Shown piece after piece: positions 9,401 to 16,688 of a stretch of DNA of 35,581 nt. The notes under the pieces were generated by a model, which was not told the DNA's origin, made no database searches, and was given only the letters and a program-made list of their open reading frames with translations. The translations under genes and the position numbers were made by a program. Source of the DNA: an uncultured Clostridia bacterium (GTDB lineage Bacteria; Bacillota; Clostridia; Oscillospirales; Feifaniaceae). The stretch covers positions 1-35,581 of the forward strand of contig CALWCA010000017.1 in assembly GCA_944376235.1 (NCBI GenBank), given 5' to 3'. The first letter of the stretch is position 1, and every line of letters begins with the position of its first letter.

Positions 9401-11734
9401 GTGTATGACGGCACTGCCAAGACGGTCACCGTCAGCCTGAAGGGGCTGGTGCAAGGCGACGAGGGCCTTTCGGCCACGGTTACGGCAAAGGAGGGCGACA
9501 TGACCTCTGCCGGCAGCCACCTGCTGACGGCAACGATGGAAAACTACATCGTCGTCCCCGCCGAGGCCACGCTGGAAATTCAAAAGAAGCCTGTGTTCCT
9601 GACATTGGAGGACAACGTCGCGCAGGCGGGAGAGCCCTTTGGCGGCGTCACGGTGGCCGCGTCGGATGCGGACTTTGGCGCCGGCGACTACCGCATTGTC
9701 TACAGGGACAGCAAGGGCGCCGAAGTGGAAAACCCGACCCAGCCCGGCAGCTATGAGGTCTGGCTGGAGATCACAAATTCCAATTACCGCCTGCCCGACG
9801 GCAGCACCAAAGGGCAGATTGGCAGCTACCTTGTTGCCGACACGGCGCCCACGCTGTATTCCGTGAGCTTTGACGGCGGCGAGGGGGCCACGGGCGGTAT
9901 GGAGGAGCTGGAGGCGGCCGGCGGCAGCCTGCTGATTCTGCCCGAGTGCGGCTTTGAGAAGGAAGGCTTTTCCTTTGCCGGATGGGAGCATTCGGGCAAG
10001 CTCTGGCAGCCCGGGGCAGCCTTTGAGATGCCCAGAAAGAACATCACGCTGACCGCCCGGTGGAGCGAGACCCAGAGCGTCACCGGCACCGTGAAGGACG
10101 AGGCCGGCGCCCCGGTCGACGGCGCGGTGGTGAGCCTTTGGAAGGGCTCCGACAAGCTCTGCGAGTTCACGACCGGCGACGACGGCGTCTACCGCTTCCC
10201 CGACCTTGCCCCCGGCGACTACAATCTCAGCGCCGCCGTGGGCGACAGGATCGTCACCACCGCAGTCACGGTGGAGCAGGGGGGCGGCGTCACGGGCGGC
10301 GGCGTCATCCTGCCGGACAACAGGATCGACACCAGGGTGGAGGTCTCCGCCGGCAGCGCCGGCATCGTGGTGGACGGCCTGGGCGGCGTGCTCAGCCAGG
10401 AGGACGAGCAGGCCGTCGAGGAGGGCGGCAGTGCCGAGGTCACGGTCAAAGTGCAGCAAAAAAAGGAGAGCAGTCTGACCTTGGAGCAGGCGGAGCTGCT
10501 GGAAGACAGTGCCGGGAGAGCCGACCTTGGCATGTATGTGGATATTTCGATGGACAAGAGCGTCACGACGGCACAGGGACAGACCGAGGACGCGAAGGGC
10601 GCTGCCTCCGAAGAGCTGCTGACCGTTATCATCCCGCTGCCCGCCGAGCTTTCAGGCAGGAGAAATTACACCGTGGTGCGCACCGACGGCAGCGTTGGCG
10701 CGGCGCTTTCCGACGAGGCCGACCCGCAGACCGGCGAATATTACGAGGTCAGCGAGGACGCAACGACCCTGATTCTTCATGTGAAGGAGTCTGCCCTTTA
10801 CGCCGTCGGCTATCGCAGGCCCTCCTCTTCGGGGCCTCTGGAGCCCTCTGAGCCCTCCGGCAGCTCCGGTACTTCCGGCACCGTGCAGGCGCCGCAGGTG
10901 CAGGAGAGCGAGAACGGCAGCTTTACGTTTGGCCCCGAGCAGCCCGCACCGGGAGAGGTCGTCACCGTGACGCCGACGCCTGACGAGGGCTATGAGGTGG
11001 CGCAGGTCACGGTTGTGGAGGCCGACGGCAGCCCCGTCACCGTCACGCCCGGGGAGGACGGCACCTACAGCTTTGTCCAGCCCGGGAGCGGCGTCACCAT
11101 TTCGGTTGTTTTTCGGCAGGATTCCGACTTCTCCGGCTGTCTCCGTGACGGGAGCTGCCCTCTGTCGGACTTCACCGACCTTGAGATGAGCGCCTGGTAT
11201 CACGACGGCATCCACTTCTGCCTGGCCGAGGGCCTGATGCAGGGCGTCAGCGACGCGCTGTTTGAGCCGGACAGCCGCCTTGCCAGAGGCATGCTGGTGC
11301 AAATGCTCTACAACCGGGAGGGACGTCCCGCCGTCTCCGGCGGCACCCCCTTTGGCGATGTGGAGGACGGCGCCTGGTATGCCGACGCGGTGAACTGGGC
11401 CGTGCAGACGGGAGTCGCGCAGGGCTACGACAACGGCAATTTCGGCCCCGACGACCCCATTACCCGCGAGCAGCTCGCCGCTCTGCTCTACCGTTATGCC
11501 CTTGCCAAGGGGTATGACGCCGATGCGGGCAGCCAGACCGCCCTCGCCGCCTACGGCGATGCCGGCGAGGTGTCCGGGTATGCGCTCCCCGCCATGCGGT
11601 GGGCCTGCGATGCGGGCATTGTCACGGGTGTCACCGAGTCTGCCTTAGAGCCGCGCGGAACGGCAACTCGGGCGCAGGCAGCGACCATGTTCATGCGCTT
11701 TTTGAATCTGGTGTCGGGCGGGGAGGAGGCCTGA
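3479..11734 (+). CDS. giant S-layer-anchored surface protein, 2,751 aa
   Basis: A secreted, cell-wall-attached protein, probably an adhesin or matrix protein. The GTG at 3479 is preferred: AAGGAGG (3465-3471) stands seven bases upstream, and the product then begins with a basic stretch and a signal peptide ending at an AMA-A site (about residue 33). An ATG at 3443 has no such site. Approximate domain order: right-handed beta-helix repeats (120-490) built on GGGVYV...FSMS...NTA units; a second helix-like block (560-837); an InlB/Listeria-Bacteroides repeat (841-907); an Ig-like segment; bacterial Ig/MBG-type repeats (to about 2120) with a second, partial InlB unit near 1334-1391; a third InlB unit (2127-2195); a carboxypeptidase-regulatory-like domain (2200-2270); a Ser/Pro/Gly linker; and three SLH domains (about 2564, 2624 and 2694 onward). 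The SLH domains would bind the pyruvylated secondary wall polymer. The binding target is unknown. A terminator follows. Confidence 0.92.
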   Translation: MRTKGTKNKGRKGLGLLLVMCMVLSLLPVTAMAAEGNCTGDHAGWTKLSGNVSSLAGGKYVLTGDVQVQADIFINSEVTLCLSGHTMNLNGHNITINGNAGTEASLALHDCAGSGSITGGNGGTASSDRYGGAVYVGASATFSMYGGAITQNTANDGGGVYVASGTFNMYGGSITKNKTDEVNGSDGGGVYVSIGGSFNMHEGLIAENQAYSNGGGICTDGRGTFSMYGGTITQNTAYYGGGVYVGGATNKEITSSMSGDAKITGNTADYGGGMYVNSGTGSFTMSESAQITGNTADYGGGVCVNYTGFSMSESAKIAQNDATSNGGGVYLAGSSSKGSFTMSGSAQIAENTARNGGGGNVQRGSFSMSESAQIIQNDATSNGGGVYVTGSSGSFSMSGSAKITGNTADYGGGGHVSSSSSFSMSESAQIAQNTATAGGGAYVTSNGSFSMSGSTEIVRNTADPHGGGLFMDGTAFTVSGNVKVTGNGKSTADGTGNNVRLAGGGKTVTIGADGLQDGAEIGVNMSQAGVFTSGGGEAYEGYFYSDSFHHVIVKESGELKLEEVSAHPHSHTLSGEGAEEAFLPLSTFTQQLNEGSYYLARDIAMEGDEGQLTISGTVNLCLNGHTFDGSAGYGVFRVGAGATLNICDCSQDESGLLTGDAAGAAILVHSGGACNLYSGTISSNGSTALAVSTNQLGPGSYEGGQENTQGGSVRLYGGRVKAAGGSSQGIEVSSGLENAGVGVYGGAAVSGGRYAVNLASGTVTLSGSPDITGGTADLYLQGGSARIAVDGSLEGTFRVGMDSPGVFTTDGAAGHIGSFASADSDYSVAANGDNELMLASGYTVTFQLNGGQGSSPADQFVTSGGKVQKPADPARDGHTFAGWYNGPALWDFESGTVTGPLELTAMWIQNPETTAVSGDLSQPYKTQGAQISVTVAQQSGHSYSYQWYRGTAADGSDKAPLSGATERTYELPEDLPLGTLYYFCEITAGISGSPERSAVTSGPIAVEIRARDYEADGGITVTPIGEQPFRGSPLQPKPEISCGFDLLQEGIDYDLAYGENTAVGTGTVTVTFKGSYTGKTRLDFPIAYASLPGGKSLEDYVEIPAPNGAGWYRQKIVLTPKEGVSIGTGDDAAGGVAIANEGEDLVQELFIKDKEGNIFRAGFSYSLDTTAPTAGELSPATGDWTADAVTVSLSASDGTSGIAGVTLEKPDGSGQALTGDGSYSFEAGVNGVYTVTVTDRAGNSTKRSITIGNIDSSTPGLEVLGGELSGRSLSLTVTAQQNGDSEVTVTVSRNGADPQEIPGGEYAVSESGTYTFTAKTQAGTQATVQKTVYDVRVGESAEVVVSGGRVAQRGNPDRPGYTFVEWYNEATGRAWDFGDTVTQSLVLVSRWMLDGPEVELTADSRQAAYNGGETVITLAAKVTHKAQGLSYSYEWYQNGRLLSATGDRLPLSRVADGGSYTVKVTARDTELTSTAVESSPVVVTIDKANPVTRWPKASELTYGDALGSSELTGGEAVEGSFAWEDEVRDETPAVADSGRQYPVVFTPRDTDNYSTVTQGVAVTVNRALLTPFVASVRDKTYDGSTETGGAVELEGAVLGQVPKASGEFKFETKDAGTGKKVFVTVTLDGDWGQNYELSTDRLEAEADIASKEVQVVWSGFENLVYSGNPVAVTASVRAGDLEGEDVCAVLVEGADEIHADDYTARATGLTNGNYRLPDPAPTQDYTIDPLPVQLSWDYEDPFSYDRQTKTVTAKIDNVAAGDQYELSYENNEKTGAGEYTAAVTGLGNSDYTLEGGTGRSLEWRIEQAVVSFVVSANRHTYDKEPKRAQVAQPAGQVVMEDGSYTVDCDGEDSQTVVGTYPVTVTLHDDNFCFEDGEAFAVVGELVILEAQVVIPQADGREFVYDGTQQTYHIEESPYYTVEGNLQKEAGDHTVRVALKDTENYTWEDGSREEKTYPFAIGKKTVTGTWQGLTQVYDGTAKTVTVSLKGLVQGDEGLSATVTAKEGDMTSAGSHLLTATMENYIVVPAEATLEIQKKPVFLTLEDNVAQAGEPFGGVTVAASDADFGAGDYRIVYRDSKGAEVENPTQPGSYEVWLEITNSNYRLPDGSTKGQIGSYLVADTAPTLYSVSFDGGEGATGGMEELEAAGGSLLILPECGFEKEGFSFAGWEHSGKLWQPGAAFEMPRKNITLTARWSETQSVTGTVKDEAGAPVDGAVVSLWKGSDKLCEFTTGDDGVYRFPDLAPGDYNLSAAVGDRIVTTAVTVEQGGGVTGGGVILPDNRIDTRVEVSAGSAGIVVDGLGGVLSQEDEQAVEEGGSAEVTVKVQQKKESSLTLEQAELLEDSAGRADLGMYVDISMDKSVTTAQGQTEDAKGAASEELLTVIIPLPAELSGRRNYTVVRTDGSVGAALSDEADPQTGEYYEVSEDATTLILHVKESALYAVGYRRPSSSGPLEPSEPSGSSGTSGTVQAPQVQESENGSFTFGPEQPAPGEVVTVTPTPDEGYEVAQVTVVEADGSPVTVTPGEDGTYSFVQPGSGVTISVVFRQDSDFSGCLRDGSCPLSDFTDLEMSAWYHDGIHFCLAEGLMQGVSDALFEPDSRLARGMLVQMLYNREGRPAVSGGTPFGDVEDGAWYADAVNWAVQTGVAQGYDNGNFGPDDPITREQLAALLYRYALAKGYDADAGSQTALAAYGDAGEVSGYALPAMRWACDAGIVTGVTESALEPRGTATRAQAATMFMRFLNLVSGGEEA
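3880..4880 (+). repeat. near-identical beta-helix coding repeats
   Basis: About twelve units of roughly 60-100 bases repeat here. Blocks such as CAGCTTCAGCATGTCGGAAA, GTGCCCAAATC, ACAGGAAACACTGCAGACTA and GGCGGCGGCGTGTATGTG recur with almost no silent changes. Identity at DNA level points to recent duplication or gene conversion and makes copy-number change likely. Confidence 0.85.
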
Positions 11735-11787
11735 GAGCTTTCCTTGCGGCAGGGCACAAGAGTGAAAAAGCCATAATTTAAAAAACC

Positions 11788-11823
11788 AAAAAACGGCGTA
11801 GCCAAAGCTGCGCCGTTTTTTTG
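11788..11823 (+). terminator. terminator of the giant surface-protein gene
   Basis: AAAAAACGGCG-T-AGC, loop CAAA, GCT-G-CGCCGTTTTTTT: a strong stem with one T-G wobble and a T run, 54 bases after the stop codon. Confidence 0.9.
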
Positions 11824-12087
11824 CGTGGCCCCTTTGAAAAGCAGTAGGGCAGGACGTTTTGGTAAAAAGGATTTCGGGGAGGGAGGGAGAGACGCTGGGG
11901 CGGGAGCAGCAAAAATGCCGGGTGCGCTGCCTGGTGGCGGACGCCGAAGGCGGCGTGCCGGTGGCGGGAAAAGGGGAGGGGCAGGGCGCTTTGGCAGCGC
12001 ATGGGGACGTCCTTTAAGGGCAAGTCTTTGCGGGAAGGCATGCCTTTGTGCAGGGGGCGAAAAGCCCTTCTTATCGGGGACGATGCC
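11824..12087. other. gene-free GC-rich stretch
   Basis: Between the terminator at 11823 and the small membrane-protein gene I see no supportable gene. The bases are strongly G-rich on the plus strand, with one short hairpin (ACGCCG-AAGG-CGGCGT near 11940-11956). Open frames have low-complexity Gly/Arg products and no ribosome binding site. Confidence 0.5.
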
Positions 12088-12097
12088 TCAGGGCTTT
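12061..12097 (-). terminator. possible terminator of the small minus-strand operon
   Basis: AAAGCCC (12061-12067) and GGGCTTT (12091-12097) pair over a 23-base loop that itself contains ATCG-GGGA-CGAT. On the minus strand the structure ends in CTTTTCGCC, a weak T run. It overlaps the last codons of the 66-residue gene, so the call is tentative. Confidence 0.35.
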
Positions 12098-12288
12098 TGC
12101 TGCTGCGGGGGCGTCTTTTGCTCCGGCGGGTCGGGCGGCAGGGGATGCCAGGGCTTTGGCGGCCTGCGCCCCAAAAGCAGGCGCCTTATTCCCGCCAGCA
12201 GCCCCTCGACAAGGTGAAACCACAGGTTTGCAAAGGCAAACACCGCAAAGAGAACCGCCAAAAAGGCGCCGATTTCCAAAACAGGCAT
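12088..12288 (-). CDS. small single-pass membrane protein, 66 aa
   Basis: The ATG at 12288 has GAGGAG close upstream, and that site overlaps the TGA of the preceding gene (12299-12301), so the two are very probably translated from one message. The product has a hydrophobic segment (about residues 5-30, rich in Ala, Phe, Leu and Val), a basic stretch (RRLLLGRR) that should face the cytosol, and a short Pro/Gln-rich tail. No family is recognised. An in-frame ATG at 12312 has a poorer site. Confidence 0.6.
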   Translation of the reverse strand: MPVLEIGAFLAVLFAVFAFANLWFHLVEGLLAGIRRLLLGRRPPKPWHPLPPDPPEQKTPPQQQKP

Positions 12289-12298
12289 GGCCCGCTCC

Positions 12299-12784
12299 TC
12301 ACTTTGTGGCAAAGCGGGTCAGGAAGAAGTCGGTGAAGGCCGCCAGCTCCTCGTCCTGCGAGACATAGACATACAGCGACTCGTCCTCCAGCCAGTCGTA
12401 GGCGTTGATGGCGATGTAGCCCTTCTTGTCGGGGTAGATGACAAAGGCGTCGGTGGGATATTTGTTGCGGTAGGCCTTGAGGATTTCGGAGCGGCGATAG
12501 TAGGTGGGATCGCCGCAGCCCGACAAATCCGGCACGGTGGGCACGACCACAATGGTCTGCTCGGCCTCGTTCCACCCCACAATCAGATTGCCGATCTTGG
12601 TCTTGCTGCCGTGCACAAAGCCGTAGTTGAAGCGGCTGACGTCCTCGGTGTAGCCAAAAATCAGGCGGTAGTCCTCCCCGTTTGGCACAACGCTGTCAAA
12701 GAGCGCACGCATCTTTTTGGCGTTTGCATTGCTTTTTTCCATGTCGATCTCGGGGCCCTTGAAGAGTTTTTGAAAAAGTCCCAT
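12299..12784 (-). CDS. conserved-looking hypothetical protein, 161 aa
   Basis: A soluble protein of 161 residues that I cannot assign to a named family. The ATG at 12784 is chosen because TGGAGGAAAA stands at the right distance; an open frame reaching 12895 has no such site and odd composition. Visible features: an N-terminal MGLFQKLFKGPEID, a central aromatic-rich part (YRLIFGYTEDVSRFNYGF), the motif PDLSGCGDPTYYRRSEI and a C-terminal part rich in acidic and aromatic residues (YVYVSQDEELAAFTDFF). There is no signal peptide or membrane segment. It is followed within 11 bases by a 66-residue membrane protein and lies downstream of a TetR gene on the same strand, with a possible terminator between. 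Confidence 0.8.
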   Translation of the reverse strand: MGLFQKLFKGPEIDMEKSNANAKKMRALFDSVVPNGEDYRLIFGYTEDVSRFNYGFVHGSKTKIGNLIVGWNEAEQTIVVVPTVPDLSGCGDPTYYRRSEILKAYRNKYPTDAFVIYPDKKGYIAINAYDWLEDESLYVYVSQDEELAAFTDFFLTRFATK

Positions 12785-12941
12785 GTGTGTTTTCCTCCAA
12801 TACAAGAATGTTGTTTTTGACAGATGTATCCGGGAAGCACAGGGGGCGCAAAAAAGGATTTTTTGCCCTCCCCCATGCAAGACCCTGCCCTTCAAAATAA
12901 AAACATTTTTATAAAAACATCTTTATTTTTGGGAAAAATCA

Positions 12942-12982
12942 ACCGCCTGAACAAAGGGCGAAATATCGCTTTCTCAGGCGGT
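12942..12982 (-). terminator. terminator-like palindrome after the TetR gene
   Basis: ACCGCCTGA (12942-12950) and TCAGGCGGT (12974-12982) are perfect 9-base arms. The spacer holds a second small palindrome, GCGA-AATA-TCGC. On the minus strand the stem is followed by TGATTTTT. It may end the TetR message or bind a regulator. Confidence 0.5.
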
Positions 12983-13054
12983 GCTCTCCTGCCTGCGGGA
13001 CAAAGAGAGCGGCAAGGCTGCGGCGGCCGAAGGGGGCCGCAGCCGGCGGGAGCG

Positions 13055-13684
13055 TCAATGGGGCTGCGGGGCAGCGCCGGGCCGCAGGGTTTCCAGCCAG
13101 TTGGTCAGCAGCTCGATTTGGACGGCAACCGTCTGCTCGGCGGCTTCCGGCACAAACAGGGGCAAAGACTGGGGGATGGCCCTGCAGACGACCATCACGG
13201 AGAGGCTTAAATTGATGAAAAGGTCAATGTTGCGCTTGTCGGCAGGGATCTGAAAAGCCTCCAGGATCTTTCCAAAGAGGATGCGCTGTTTTTCCCGAAA
13301 GAGGATGCGGCTCTGTTTGGAGAGGCGCCGGAAGAGGGCTTGCTGTTCCTCGATGCTCAAAACGGCAATCCCGTGCTTTTCCCCGTAGCAGCAGGAGAGG
13401 AGAAAGCGCCTGACGGCGTCGTGCCAGCCCAGGGCGGGGTCCTGCATGAGGCTTTGCGCATAGGCCACGATTTTGGGCTGCTGGAGGTAGAGGATCTCCA
13501 CAATCAAGTCCTCTTTGGTCGGGAAAAAGGAGTAAAAAAAGGTGCGCGAGATGCCCACAGCCTCGTACACCTGCCGGACGGTGGTGTGCTGAATGCCGTT
13601 TTGGGACATGAGCGCAAGCCCTGTGGAAACCAGGGCGCTGCGAATCTTCTCGCGCTGCTCCTGAGAGTAGGAAACCCTGGGCAA
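13055..13684 (-). CDS. TetR/AcrR-family transcriptional regulator
   Basis: One-component DNA-binding regulator of about 209 residues. The N-terminal helix-turn-helix is clear: HTTVRQVYEAVGISRTFFYSFF followed by KEDLI fits the TetR signature. The rest is a helical ligand-binding/dimer domain without a recognisable subtype, so the ligand is unknown. I favour a TTG start at 13684 (product MPRVSYSQEQREK), since AAAGGAGG lies eight bases upstream; a GTG at 13690 is in frame but only two bases from that site. A promoter is visible upstream. Neighbours on the same strand are two genes of unknown function; no efflux pump is adjacent. Confidence 0.88.
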   Translation of the reverse strand: MPRVSYSQEQREKIRSALVSTGLALMSQNGIQHTTVRQVYEAVGISRTFFYSFFPTKEDLIVEILYLQQPKIVAYAQSLMQDPALGWHDAVRRFLLSCCYGEKHGIAVLSIEEQQALFRRLSKQSRILFREKQRILFGKILEAFQIPADKRNIDLFINLSLSVMVVCRAIPQSLPLFVPEAAEQTVAVQIELLTNWLETLRPGAAPQPH

Positions 13685-13749
13685 AGCCACGCCCTCCTTT
13701 CCGGGACTTTTCCAAAAATAAAAACAATTTTCAAGAACGGTCTTTATTT

Positions 13750-13778
13750 ATTTTAACACTCTTTTTTTCAAAAGGCAA
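13750..13778 (-). promoter_or_regulatory. promoter of the TetR-family gene
   Basis: On the minus strand TTGCCT (13778-13773), a 17-base spacer and TAAAAT (13755-13750) precede the gene. The leader to the start codon, about 60 bases, is AT-rich and could hold an operator for autoregulation. Confidence 0.55.
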
Positions 13779-13807
13779 GGAAAAGAGGCCGAAAAAGGCT
13801 GCGGGGC

Positions 13808-13837
13808 TTGATTTTGGGTACAGCCAGATTGTATAGT
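13808..13837 (+). promoter_or_regulatory. promoter for the orphan membrane protein gene
   Basis: TTGATT (13808-13813), an 18-base spacer and TATAGT (13832-13837). The leader to the ATG at 14026 is almost 190 bases long. No known riboswitch pattern is recognised in it. Confidence 0.45.
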
Positions 13838-14025
13838 GAAAAAGAAAAAGGGGAAATCACCTTTTTCACCTCCTTTGGCGGACATAGAAGAAAAAGGGAA
13901 GCATCCCGGCGCCGGCCTTTGCCTGTGTGCGGCAAAGCCGGGAAAGGCGCCGCCTGCCTTTTGAGCCTGACGCCTGGGGAACATCAGCTCCGGCAGACAC
14001 TTTTTTTCAGAGGGGAGAGAAGAGC

Positions 14026-14619
14026 ATGTTGCGCATTGGAAGGGACACCCGGGGGCTTTTTCTTTATGAGGACAACGGCATTGCCGGCGCCATCGGCACG
14101 GTGATTTTGGTTCCGATAGCCATGGTGCTGGGGCCGCCGGCGCTCATTGCGCTCTTTGTATTTTCGCTGGGCATGGCAGGGGTTGTGTCGGGTGTCGCCA
14201 TGTCGGTGATATCTCTGGTCTCCTTTTACCTTTCAAGCAAGACGAAGGGGAAAAAGAAGAAGGTGGTCTGTGCGTGGTATGGCTCCCTGATTTCGCTGGT
14301 TTACGCCGTCACCACGGTTTACTCTATCCATGTGCGTGCGGACTGGGGCTTTTTCACCTGGGTTGCCATGGGCATTTGTGCGCTGGCCATTTTCTGCATC
14401 GGCATCTGCATCTGCGACGAGGACGGTCTGTTTGGCCTGACGGCGCTTTCCCTGCTGCTGAGCTGGCTTTTCAGCATGGCGCTGGTTTACTCCATTCAGC
14501 ACGGCAGGGCGCTGCCTTCTTACATTTACATGATGGTGGGCGTTCCCGTCGCCTTGCAGTTTCTCATGGCGCTCCTTCGTTCGCTGGGGCTGCTGGCGGG
14601 CATCGGCAAGGCCTCCTGA
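14026..14619 (+). CDS. multi-pass membrane protein of unknown function, 197 aa
   Basis: The ATG at 14026 follows AGGGGAGAGAAGAGC, a purine-rich binding site; an open frame upstream to 13927 lacks hydrophobic or conserved character and is not included. After a short cytosolic head (MLRIGRDTRGLFLYEDNG) the protein has five or six hydrophobic segments separated by a basic loop (SSKTKGKKKK near residue 70) and a short acidic loop (CICDEDG). I do not recognise the family. It stands alone between the TetR promoter and a gene-free region. Confidence 0.7.
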   Translation: MLRIGRDTRGLFLYEDNGIAGAIGTVILVPIAMVLGPPALIALFVFSLGMAGVVSGVAMSVISLVSFYLSSKTKGKKKKVVCAWYGSLISLVYAVTTVYSIHVRADWGFFTWVAMGICALAIFCIGICICDEDGLFGLTALSLLLSWLFSMALVYSIQHGRALPSYIYMMVGVPVALQFLMALLRSLGLLAGIGKAS

Positions 14620-15166
14620 GCCGGAGAGCCGTGGAGCTGTGTCCTGGTGTTTTGCAACAGGCGGCTTGCCAAAGGGCAGCCTCTATGCCGGAAAAGACAA
14701 GCGTTGATTCAGACAAACGGGCACCCGGCGGGGGCGGCATTTGCCGCCCCCGCCGGGTGCCCGTTGCCACGCGGGAAAACATTTTGGGGGATGGGAGAGT
14801 CCTTTTTCGGGATAAGACAAAAGAGCGTCAGGCCGGCCCGCCTTTTCCCTTCAGGGCCTCTTTTTTCCTTGAAGGGAGAGCAAAGCCACAGGCGCTTCGT
14901 GCGCCGCAGCGCCTTCAAAAACATTTCCAGGCACCCCCCGCTTTCCCTGAAGGAAAGGGCTCTGCGCCGGCAGGCCTCTTTTTTTTGGGCTCCAGGCTTT
15001 GCCTTGGCCCCGGGAAGGCCTGACCTTCCGAGAAAAAGGGCAGGGAGCGCAGGAGCCTGCCGACGGCCTTTTGACAAGCGCTTTTTTGAGTTTCTGCACC
15101 GCTGTGCAAAAGGACATTCAAAAAAACTAGGAGTCGCAAAGTCGCCCTGAGTTTTAAGTCGGATTG
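14620..15166. other. 547-base gene-free region with palindromes
   Basis: No supportable gene. It contains a 23 base-pair perfect hairpin (14716-14765, listed separately), a smaller one TCCCTTCA / TGAAGGGA (14846-14877) and CTTTCC / GGAAAG (14941-14957). Open frames on both strands lack ribosome binding sites and have skewed Arg/Pro/Ala content. The bases next to 15167 do not form a clear terminator for the collagen-like gene. Confidence 0.5.
14716..14765. repeat. perfect 23 bp hairpin, no T run
   Basis: Arms 14716-14738 and 14743-14765 are exact reverse complements around the loop ATTT; the arm reads AACGGGCACCCGGCGGGGGC and then GGC. Neither strand has a T run next to it, so it is not a standard terminator. 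It lies about 100 bases after the stop of the membrane-protein gene. Confidence 0.85.
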
Positions 15167-16579
<1,413 letters not shown>

Positions 16580-16688
16580 TCATTATATTCGCGAAAAAGA
16601 GGGGAAGTGTTTGGACGTGGCGGGAGGAGTGGGAAAGAAACGAGAAGGCTGCAGGCAGCCTTTGAAGGGGATCGGATTGTCCGCCGGG

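Noticed and set aside
4250-10459. Long minus-strand frames (about 1,023 and 875 codons) opposite the giant surface gene
   Set aside because: Shadows of biased GC-rich codons; no ribosome sites, no family pattern, and the plus strand has clear domains.
11825-12217. 130-codon Gly/Arg-rich plus-strand protein
   Set aside because: No ribosome binding site, low complexity, and it overlaps a better supported minus-strand gene.
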